A stretch of 8,941 bases of DNA from Deltaproteobacteria bacterium UBA7527 (GTDB lineage: Bacteria; Desulfobacterota; Syntrophorhabdia; Syntrophorhabdales; Syntrophorhabdaceae): assembly GCA_002478225.1 (NCBI GenBank), contig DLMV01000034.1, positions 4,320 through 13,260 of the forward strand, given 5' to 3'. The stretch's first letter is position 1, and the number at the start of each line of letters is the position of its first letter. Both the position numbers and the translations under genes were made by a program. Under the pieces are notes generated by a model. It did no database searches. It saw only the letters and a program-made list of their open reading frames with translations, and was not told where the DNA came from. Below, one piece after another: positions 1 to 5,121 of this stretch.

Positions 1-47
1 CTCGCGATGACAGTCGTTTTGAACATTTGATATTAAGCCCAAAATCA

Positions 48-68
48 GCATAGCGCAAACCGCATAGC
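48..68. repeat. Degenerate heptad array, GCATAGC word
   Basis: Three consecutive 7-bp units read GCATAGC, GCAAACC and GCATAGC in exact register. The same GCATAGC word recurs at 7317-7323 directly after a GCATGGA unit. It is the first of a chain of different heptad arrays that fills the gap downstream of thiE. No ORF or RNA gene is visible in positions 1-93. Confidence 0.6.
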
Positions 69-93
69 AAAGAAGTTTGTAAGGTTTAGAACA

Positions 94-121
94 TTTCACC
101 TTTTACATTTCACATTTCACG
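94..121. repeat. Degenerate heptad array, TTTCACN word
   Basis: Four contiguous 7-bp units read TTTCACC, TTTTACA, TTTCACA and TTTCACG. The reverse complement of this word (ACGTGAA, TTGTGAA, ACGTGAA) opens the large array at 8694, so the word family exists at both ends of the window in opposite orientation. Confidence 0.75.
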
Positions 122-145
122 GGGTTTATCGCCTCACGCCTCACG
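122..145. repeat. Left copy of 24-bp direct repeat containing CGCCTCA heptads
   Basis: The 24 bases at 122-145 match those at 282-305 except at one base (G at 131, C at 291). Each copy begins with GGGTTTATC and continues into CTCACGCCTCACG. The right-hand copy ends inside the stop region of thiE. The two copies start 160 bp apart and enclose arrays of three other words. Confidence 0.8.
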
Positions 146-168
146 TATTTTCGCCAGCATCCGGTCGA

Positions 169-210
169 GCATCGAGCGACCAGCATCGAGTATCCAGTAT
201 CAGGTATCTG
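169..210. repeat. Degenerate heptad array, GYATCNN word, six units
   Basis: Six contiguous 7-bp units begin with G at 169, 176, 183, 190, 197 and 204: GCATCGA, GCGACCA, GCATCGA, GTATCCA, GTATCAG, GTATCTG. A partial unit lies just upstream at 157-163. The words drift gradually while the period stays at seven. The GTATCCA and GTATCTG units recur at 8834-8847, and the complementary orientation appears at 8750-8791. Confidence 0.8.
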
Positions 211-212
211 TT

Positions 213-240
213 TTTAACGTTGAACATGGAACATTGAACA
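213..240. repeat. Degenerate heptad array, TTGAACA word
   Basis: Four 7-bp units read TTTAACG, TTGAACA, TGGAACA and TTGAACA with no spacing error. The array follows the GYATCNN array after only two bases and is a different word with the same period. Confidence 0.75.
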
Positions 241-250
241 GGTTTTCTAT

Positions 251-306
251 CACGTCTCACGCCTTACGCCTGACGGCTTACGGGTTTATCCCCTCACGCC
301 TCACGG
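251..306. repeat. Heptad array of the YACGCCT word, running into the thiE stop
   Basis: Units CACGTCT, CACGCCT, TACGCCT, GACGGCT and TACGGGT occupy 251-285. After a 7-base interruption, CTCACGC and CTCACGG occupy 293-306. The last unit overlaps the thiE stop codon (TGA on the minus strand, 303-301) and its final proline codon, so the array edge forms the end of the gene. Confidence 0.75.
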
Positions 307-942
307 TTGTTTCGCCATGAGTTCGAGAAACGCCCGGCAGGTGCCCGGGATATCCTCCGACATGGTTATGGCAGTCACGACTGCCACGCCGTGCGCCCCC
401 GATTCGATAACGCTGCGGCAGTTGTGAAGGTTGATCCCCCCGATCCCGATAACGGGAAGACGGGTGCTTCGCCGTATCTGCTTAACACCGTCCAGGCCGG
501 GGCAATATCCCAGGTCCTCCTTGGTGCTGGTGGGAAACACGCCGCTGACCGCAAGGTAATCGGCCCCATCCTTTTCTGCCTGGACCGCCTCCTCGACGGT
601 CTTGACCGAGGCCCCGATAACAGCATCCTGTCCAAGGATCTTGCGGGCTTCGGCAGCGGGCATATCTTCCTGGCCGAGATGCACCCCATCCGCCCCTGCT
701 GTTCTGGCTACTTCCACAGAATCGTTGATGATCAAAAATGCCCCGTGGGCGAGGGTCAGCTTCAGGGCGTCGGCGGCAAGCTTGATGTAATCCGCTGCGG
801 GCATCTCCTTCTCTCTCACCTGGATGATCCTTACGCCGCCCTGAAGGGCAAGCTCGACCTGCTTAAGAACGGTGTATCCCCTGTGCAGGCGCGGATCGGT
901 GACGAGGTATAACCGGTAATCATTTAAATTGGGTTTATTCAT
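301..942 (-). CDS. thiE: Thiamine phosphate synthase ThiE
   Basis: This enzyme joins hydroxymethylpyrimidine diphosphate to thiazole phosphate to make thiamine phosphate in the cytoplasm. The 213-residue protein has the usual length and a TIM-barrel motif order: YLVTDPR (12-18), QVREK (41-45), NDS (73-75), HLGQED (88-93) with the metal-binding aspartate, PTSTK (137-141) and the phosphate-binding IGIGGI (165-170). The motif usually seen as GVSxH reads GASVK (110-114), a mild variant. The start at 942 is the furthest upstream ATG, because an in-frame TGA lies two codons before it. The only SD-like bases (GAGGA) abut the ATG, so initiation looks weak or coupled. The gene lies downstream of thiM in the same direction, separated by a 167-bp repeat-rich gap. 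The protein ends KQP, with the stop inside a repeat unit. Function is confident. Confidence 0.95.
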   Translation of the reverse strand: MNKPNLNDYRLYLVTDPRLHRGYTVLKQVELALQGGVRIIQVREKEMPAADYIKLAADALKLTLAHGAFLIINDSVEVARTAGADGVHLGQEDMPAAEARKILGQDAVIGASVKTVEEAVQAEKDGADYLAVSGVFPTSTKEDLGYCPGLDGVKQIRRSTRLPVIGIGGINLHNCRSVIESGAHGVAVVTAITMSEDIPGTCRAFLELMAKQP

Positions 943-990
943 TCCTCATCACGTTCTATTCTATTTAGTCTATCTCTTCTGTTCGTCAAT

Positions 991-1013
991 CGTTAGGCGT
1001 AAGGCGTTAGGCG
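991..1013. repeat. Heptad array, CGTTAGG/CGTAAGG word (inverted orientation)
   Basis: Three contiguous units CGTTAGG, CGTAAGG and CGTTAGG, plus two bases, lie in the gap between thiM and thiE. They are the reverse complement of the CCTTACG/CCTAACG words. The ten bases at 998-1007 are exactly complementary to 1105-1114, at the thiM end of the same gap, so the gap is bordered by inverted copies. Confidence 0.75.
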
Positions 1014-1040
1014 AAAAAGATGAACACAAAACATTTCGTT

Positions 1041-1115
1041 CCTCGCGCCTCGCTCCTTGTGCCTTGCGTTTCACGTTGCCTTTCTCCCCTTACGACTTAC
1101 AGGTACGCCTTACGG
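1041..1115. repeat. Heptad arrays of CCTCGCG and TTACGNN words, running into the thiM stop
   Basis: Units CCTCGCG, CCTCGCT, CCTTGTG, CCTTGCG and TTTCACG occupy 1041-1075 in exact register. TTACGAC and TTACAGG follow at 1090-1103, then a one-base slip and TACGCCT at 1104-1110. The edge TTACGG at 1110-1115 holds the thiM stop codon TAA (minus strand) and its last proline codon. Confidence 0.7.
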
Positions 1116-1940
1116 TTTCGTCGCTATCTGCCTGATCCTCAGCCTTTCCATCATCGTCTCTTCGGACATGCCATGGAGCGCGTCATAGAGAGCCGTCTGG
1201 AAGCTCCCCGGCCCATTTGATGCGCGGGCCGCCTCTTCCCCTGCAAGCCCGTAGTACCCCAGGGCGCATGCCGTCGCAACGAGATGGTCGGGCTCGACGG
1301 CGCAGAAGCATGAGACCACCGTCGTTGCCGCGCATCCCGTCCCGGTGACGAGCCCGAACATGGGGTCTCCGTTATGGACCTCTATCGCCTCTTCTCCGTT
1401 TGTGATAAAGTCGATCTCGCCGGTAACGGCGATCACTTTCCTCAACTCCTTTGCCATGGCATGTGCGCTGCTGCGGACGGCATCAACGGTCTCAAGGGAA
1501 TCTACCCCCCTGATCTTTACCTCCTTCCCGGCGGTGGACAGAGACATCACCTCCGAGGCGTTGCCCCGTACCACCGTTACGGGTACCTCTTCCAGTATCC
1601 TCCTGGCGGCCTCTGTCCGGAGCGGGGTGGCGCCGGAACCGACGGGGTCAAGTATGATCGGGATGCCCCGCTTGCCTGCGGCTTTTCCTGCCACGATCAT
1701 CGAGTCAACCCAGTAGGGGGTAAGCGTCCCGATGTTTAGGTTCAATGCATCGGCGAACGCCGCCATGGCCTCCATCTCTTCATGGGCATGGGCCATGATG
1801 GGCGAGGCGCCGACGGCAAGCGTCGTATTCGCCGTGCTGTTCATTACGACAAAATTGGTTATGTGATGAACCAGGGGCTTGCGCCTTCTGATCTCATGCA
1901 GTATCTCTATCGTTTTGCCTGAAAGACCGTGATCGCTCAT
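1110..1940 (-). CDS. thiM: Hydroxyethylthiazole kinase ThiM
   Basis: ThiM phosphorylates 4-methyl-5-(2-hydroxyethyl)thiazole with ATP, giving the thiazole phosphate that ThiE uses; it is a salvage enzyme. The 276-residue protein shows the family landmarks: PLVHHITNFVVMN (22-34), the ribokinase-like DPVGSGATPLRT (98-109), GNASE (126-130), VTGEIDF (172-178) and the anion-hole TGTGC (199-203) with the catalytic cysteine at 203. An SD-like AAGAGG lies four bases before the ATG at 1940. I looked for a thiamine pyrophosphate riboswitch in the 143 bp upstream and found none of its conserved blocks. The order thiM then thiE fits a salvage operon, but thiD is not in the window. The protein ends ATKP, with the last proline and stop formed by the edge of a heptad array. 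Confidence 0.95.
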   Translation of the reverse strand: MSDHGLSGKTIEILHEIRRRKPLVHHITNFVVMNSTANTTLAVGASPIMAHAHEEMEAMAAFADALNLNIGTLTPYWVDSMIVAGKAAGKRGIPIILDPVGSGATPLRTEAARRILEEVPVTVVRGNASEVMSLSTAGKEVKIRGVDSLETVDAVRSSAHAMAKELRKVIAVTGEIDFITNGEEAIEVHNGDPMFGLVTGTGCAATTVVSCFCAVEPDHLVATACALGYYGLAGEEAARASNGPGSFQTALYDALHGMSEETMMERLRIRQIATKP

Positions 1941-2083
1941 CCCGCCTCTTTTTCCTTAAAAGCAATGATCATTGGCAGCATATTGTTAAGAAAAAATATA
2001 TCTTTTCATCCATCCATCTTTATTCGGCAGGTATGTTGCGGGTGGTATGGTATTGCTGATCGTATGCCAAGCGGCTACCGGCA

Positions 2084-2659
2084 TCAAGGCTTAATGATAA
2101 TGGAGGCCTCAACCATGGAAGAAACGATCTCGAACATGTTGCTTATCCTTCCTGCGCCTATCTTTTCTTTAAGCCCGAAGTAATCGAGACATGTGCCGCA
2201 GCAAAGAATTTCAACTCCGGCGCCTTCCAGGTCCTTCAGCATAGGGACCAAAGGAGTGTTCTGTGCAGCAAGCTTCACCCCCGCGTTGAGAAAGATGATC
2301 CTCCACGGCGCCGGTTTGATCTCTTTCAGGGTAGAAAGAAATGCCTTCATGAGGATAGCGCCCAGCTCGTCATTCCCTCTGCCCATCGTTTCGCCGTCAA
2401 CGACAACGACAACCTTCCTGTCCTGACCGGCACTGCGGGTCTCACTTGATCCTTTTGTCCCGTGGATATGATACTCGCCGCCCGCCTCTTTACACTGCAC
2501 GGTAAAACCATTGGACGCAAGGAACCTCTGCACATTCTCGGACGCGGTAGAGTTGTCAACAATGATCTCGATCTCTTTGACCGGTTTTGAGTCAACGAGC
2601 CGCTTCGTCTCAATGACCGGGACAGGACACGTTTTTCCACGCAGGTCAAGTTTATCCAT
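2084..2659 (-). CDS. yedF: YedF: TusA-DsrE sulfurtransferase-like selenium metabolism protein
   Basis: This 191-residue protein joins two small domains. Residues 1-70 form a TusA-like domain with the persulfide-carrier motif CPVP (Cys11). Residues about 82-191 form a DsrE-like domain with ILCCGTCLDYF (Cys153, Cys154, Cys157), a signature of this family. Family members are tied to selenium metabolism by co-occurrence, but their exact reaction is not established; sulfur or selenium transfer by the cysteines is inference. No SD precedes the ATG at 2659. Instead a TTGCCT/TAGAAT promoter ends six bases before the ATG, suggesting a leaderless message. The gene is divergent from the YjiM-type reductase and shares a 219-bp regulatory region with it. 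No selD or other selenium gene is visible here. Confidence 0.92.
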   Translation of the reverse strand: MDKLDLRGKTCPVPVIETKRLVDSKPVKEIEIIVDNSTASENVQRFLASNGFTVQCKEAGGEYHIHGTKGSSETRSAGQDRKVVVVVDGETMGRGNDELGAILMKAFLSTLKEIKPAPWRIIFLNAGVKLAAQNTPLVPMLKDLEGAGVEILCCGTCLDYFGLKEKIGAGRISNMFEIVSSMVEASIIIKP

Positions 2660-2665
2660 GGGTCT

Positions 2666-2695
2666 ATTCTAAGATAAATGTCCCCCTCAAGGCAA
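2666..2695 (-). promoter_or_regulatory. Predicted sigma70-type promoter of yedF
   Basis: On the minus strand, TTGCCT (2695-2690) and TAGAAT (2671-2666) are separated by 18 bp. Only six bases lie between the -10 element and the ATG at 2659, so transcription would begin at or next to the start codon. The -35 element overlaps the left arm of the palindrome at 2692-2715. Confidence 0.5.
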
Positions 2696-2715
2696 ATAAA
2701 AAATGCATTATTTGC
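2692..2715. promoter_or_regulatory. Palindromic operator candidate GCAAATAA-N8-TTATTTGC
   Basis: Two perfect 8-bp arms, at 2692-2699 and 2708-2715, are separated by 8 bp. The left arm overlaps the yedF -35 element and the right arm ends one base before a possible -35 element (TTTAAC, 2717-2722) of the divergent reductase gene. The stem is AT-rich with no U-tract, so a protein-binding site is more likely than a terminator. The regulator is unknown. Confidence 0.5.
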
Positions 2716-2716
2716 T

Positions 2717-2746
2717 TTTAACGGGTTTTGGTTTCGATGGTATAGT
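2717..2746 (+). promoter_or_regulatory. Possible distal promoter of the yjiM-type gene
   Basis: TTTAAC (2717-2722) and TATAGT (2741-2746) are spaced 18 bp apart on the plus strand. The -35 match is moderate. It abuts the palindrome at 2692-2715. The proximal promoter at 2788-2816 is a better match to consensus. Confidence 0.3.
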
Positions 2747-2787
2747 GAAAAGCAATGGCAAGCGCGTTTATCATTCATAATTTCTAT

Positions 2788-2816
2788 TTGACTAATCAGC
2801 ATAATGGATGTAAATA
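2788..2816 (+). promoter_or_regulatory. Predicted proximal promoter of the yjiM-type gene
   Basis: TTGACT (2788-2793) and TAAATA (2811-2816) are separated by 17 bp, close to the sigma70 consensus. Transcription would start near 2823. That is downstream of the in-frame ATG at 2804, which argues that translation starts later, at 2879. Confidence 0.5.
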
Positions 2817-2878
2817 CATCGTGCCGGACGCAGTTGACAAAACGGTCCGTTAGGCCTGACCCCCGGGAGAAAAAAGGG

Positions 2879-4039
2879 ATGCATTCAGTTATGGAGCCGC
2901 TCATCAATGATCGATACACCAACAGTCCGAACGAAAGGGTCCTTGATGCTGTGATCGGGAAGAGAAATGCAGGAAAGCATATCGTCGGCATGTACTGCGG
3001 CTACGCTCCCGTGGAGCTTGTCCGTGCGATGGGAGCGGTGCCGGTCTTCCTCTGCGCCTTTTCCAGGAGAACGATCCCGGCGGCCGAGATGGTGCTTCCC
3101 GCGAACCTCTGCCCCCTCATCAAGTCAAGCTTCGGGTTCATAAGAACAGACTCCTGTCCCTTTTATGCCCTCTCGGAGGCGATCATCGGCGAGACCACCT
3201 GCGATGGGAAGAAGAAGATGTTCGAGCTTATCCGGCATATCAAGCCCACGCACATCATGGACCTGCCGCAACTCCCCGACGAAAGGGAGGCCCTCAGAAA
3301 CTGGACCACCATGGTGCACAAACTGAAGGCTTTTCTCGAGAGAACCTTCAAGACAAAGATTACCGAAGATCGCATTGAGTCGGAGATAAAGGAGACGAAC
3401 GGCAAGAACCGCATGATGAACGAATTCTTCGCGTATGCTGCGCACTCCCCGCCGCTTTTGAGCTGGAGCGAGATGTACGATGTGATCAGCGTCGAGATGG
3501 TTTCAGATCGGGATGAACTGCGGCGGCTATTGGACGCCATTGCGGTAAAGCTCGACGGGCGCCTCAGCAAAGGTGAATTTGCCGGCAACGGGAGCTCGCC
3601 GCGCATCCTTGTGAGCGGCTGTCCCGTTGGAGGTGATGCCGCGAAGATATTCCGGGCGATCGAGGCGGCGGGAGGCGTAGTGGTCGCAATGGAGGCATGC
3701 AGCGGCATGAAGGGGTATTCGATCGGGATCGAAGAGGGTACCGGCGATCCGATCGCTGCCCTTGCGAAGGCATATCTGAAGATACCGTGCTCCTGCATGA
3801 CGCCGAACCAGAGGCGGTTCGACTCGCTCGACGCGATGATCGACAGGTTCAGGCCCGATGCGGTCGTGGACGTCATCCTCCAGGCCTGCCACTCTTACAA
3901 CATCGAGTCCTACAGGATCGAGCAGCACGTCCGCGGCAAGCACCGCCTGCCCTTCTTAAAGATTGAAACAGATTTCGCGGAGAGCGATGTGGGCCAGATC
4001 CGCACACGCGTGCAGGCCCTGCTGGAGATATGCATATGA
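2879..4039 (+). CDS. yjiM: Double-cubane-cluster anaerobic reductase, YjiM/HgdB type
   Basis: The protein belongs to the 2-hydroxyacyl-CoA dehydratase (HgdB) superfamily and closely resembles E. coli YjiM and the double-cubane-cluster protein of Carboxydothermus. In that family an [Fe8S9] cluster reduces small molecules after ATP-driven electron injection; the natural substrate is unknown. Key stretches are GMYCGYAP (37-44), LPANLCPLIKSSFGF (73-87), TDSCP (90-94), GETTCDGKKKM (104-114), SGCPVGG (246-252), CSC (304-306) and DVILQACHSY (331-340). Of the eleven cysteines, 40, 78, 108, 274, 304, 306 and 337 are plausible ligands, but I cannot assign them. The start at 2879 is preferred (386 residues): GGGAGA lies eight bases upstream, whereas the in-frame ATG at 2804 lies inside the proximal promoter. 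The partner ATPase (YjiL/HgdC type) is not in the window. The stop overlaps the start of the next gene (ATGA). Confidence 0.9.
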   Translation: MHSVMEPLINDRYTNSPNERVLDAVIGKRNAGKHIVGMYCGYAPVELVRAMGAVPVFLCAFSRRTIPAAEMVLPANLCPLIKSSFGFIRTDSCPFYALSEAIIGETTCDGKKKMFELIRHIKPTHIMDLPQLPDEREALRNWTTMVHKLKAFLERTFKTKITEDRIESEIKETNGKNRMMNEFFAYAAHSPPLLSWSEMYDVISVEMVSDRDELRRLLDAIAVKLDGRLSKGEFAGNGSSPRILVSGCPVGGDAAKIFRAIEAAGGVVVAMEACSGMKGYSIGIEEGTGDPIAALAKAYLKIPCSCMTPNQRRFDSLDAMIDRFRPDAVVDVILQACHSYNIESYRIEQHVRGKHRLPFLKIETDFAESDVGQIRTRVQALLEICI

Positions 4040-4284
4040 CGGAGATCATGGGAAGCCGGGGAGAGAGTACGTCTGTGACGATCGACGCAAAAGGTCTTGG
4101 CTGTGCCCGGCCGGTCATTCTGGCAAAGAACGCGCTGAAAATGTACGACGACGTTGCCATCGTTGTGGACGAACGGCCTGCCCTTGAGAATCTCAAGGCC
4201 CTGGGAATGCATTCTGGCTGCGCTGTCGAAATTACCGAAGAACCGATCGGCGGTTACCGAATATATCTAAGGAAGACATCGTAG
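4036..4284 (+). CDS. TusA/SirA-like sulfur carrier protein with CARP motif
   Basis: This 82-residue protein is a single TusA-like domain. It begins with a strand at VTIDAKGLGC (14-23), followed by a helix and the ERPALENLKALG segment (46-57), in the usual fold order. The active-site motif reads CARP (23-26) instead of CPxP: the cysteine is kept but the proline after it is lost. A second cysteine is at 62. The family carries persulfide sulfur between proteins. The start at 4036 forms an ATGA overlap with the reductase stop and has GGAG eight bases upstream, so translation is probably coupled; ATG codons at 4030 and 4048 are alternatives. The coupling suggests the carrier serves the reductase or its cluster, which is inference. 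It is not clearly TusA itself, so no symbol is given. Confidence 0.85.
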   Translation: MTEIMGSRGESTSVTIDAKGLGCARPVILAKNALKMYDDVAIVVDERPALENLKALGMHSGCAVEITEEPIGGYRIYLRKTS

Positions 4285-4317
4285 TCTGATCCGGTACTTC
4301 TTTGAGAACAGTATAGC

Positions 4318-5121
4318 TTATTGGTGAAAGGTGATCCTCTCCGGGGCGGTGTAGATGCTCCCGCTCCCCTTTCGCAGGAAGCCGATAAGCGTCATATTGA
4401 TCGCTGACGCCAGGTCCACCGCAATGGATGTGACCGCTGAAAACCCCGCGAGCACCTCCACGCCCAGCCTGCCGGCCTTCAGCGCCATCTCGTAGCTGAC
4501 CCGTGAGGTCAGGATGATGATGGAAGCCTTGCCGGCGCCTTTCGACAGCAAGACCTTCCCTATCGCCTTGTCAAGGGCATTATGCCTCCCCACGTCCTCG
4601 GAAAAGGAGAGGAGGCTGCCGTCCCTGTCGAATATCCCTGCCGCGTGGGTGCCGCCTGTGGCCTTGTAGGCGGTCTGCATCTCTTCTATGGTCTTTTGAC
4701 ATTGAATGATCTTCGCCGCGCTGAAACGTGCGCTGCCCTCGATCCTTCCGATGGACGCGCAGGCATCCGTGGCCAGTTCGGAACCGCAGACCCCGCAGCT
4801 CGAATAAGAGGCCTGTCTGCCGCGCCTCACCAAAAGGTCTTCTTTTACCGCGCCTTCATTGAGGTACAGGTCGATCCTGTTCCCCGTATCCTCCCCGCAG
4901 TAGCGTATCATACTGAGGTCGCCGGCCGATCTGATAAGGCCGTCGGTAAAGCATAGTCCGACCGCAAGCGGGATCTCTTCGCCGGGAAGCCGCATTGTAA
5001 GCGTATAGAATCTGTCATTCACATATATCTCAAGCGGTTCTTCGACAAGAACGCTGTCGCTGACCTCTGAGGTTTCTTGGACGCTGAATCTCTTAGCATT
5101 GATCTCTCTTATCTCCTGCAT
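4318..5121 (-). CDS. fdhD: Formate dehydrogenase accessory sulfurtransferase FdhD
   Basis: FdhD takes persulfide sulfur from a cysteine desulfurase and passes it to the molybdenum cofactor, which formate dehydrogenases need for activity. The 267-residue protein shows EEPLEIYVN (27-35), the catalytic pair CGVC (Cys109, Cys112), TGGTHAA (155-161), EDVGRHNALDK (175-185) and SRVSYEM (206-212). The start at 5121 is chosen because AAGGAGG lies four bases upstream. An open frame continues to 5280, but that part overlaps mnmA and has no family similarity. The first 13 bp overlap the end of mnmA, so the two are probably translated together. No formate dehydrogenase gene is in the window. The gene converges on the TusA-like gene with a 33-bp gap that has no obvious terminator. 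Confidence 0.95.
   Translation of the reverse strand: MQEIREINAKRFSVQETSEVSDSVLVEEPLEIYVNDRFYTLTMRLPGEEIPLAVGLCFTDGLIRSAGDLSMIRYCGEDTGNRIDLYLNEGAVKEDLLVRRGRQASYSSCGVCGSELATDACASIGRIEGSARFSAAKIIQCQKTIEEMQTAYKATGGTHAAGIFDRDGSLLSFSEDVGRHNALDKAIGKVLLSKGAGKASIIILTSRVSYEMALKAGRLGVEVLAGFSAVTSIAVDLASAINMTLIGFLRKGSGSIYTAPERITFHQ

Noticed and set aside
48..306. CRISPR array
   Set aside because: The repeat period is 7 bp, the words vary, and there are no unique spacers of typical length or cas genes.
307..912. Long plus-strand ORF opposite thiE
   Set aside because: It is the antisense shadow of a clear thiE gene and its translation has no recognisable motif.
1941..2083. Thiamine pyrophosphate riboswitch upstream of thiM
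   Set aside because: I looked for the conserved CTGAGA and ACCTGATCTGGATAATGCCAGC-like blocks on the minus strand and found neither.
2804..2878. Earlier start of the YjiM-type reductase
   Set aside because: The ATG at 2804 lies between the -35 and -10 elements of the best promoter and lacks an SD, while 2879 has GGGAGA eight bases upstream.
2347..2991. Minus-strand ORF crossing yedF and the divergent promoter region
   Set aside because: It is out of frame with yedF, spans both promoters and the start of the reductase, and shows no family features.
4285..4317. Bidirectional terminator between the convergent TusA-like gene and fdhD
   Set aside because: The 33 bases contain no stable inverted repeat and no T-tract.
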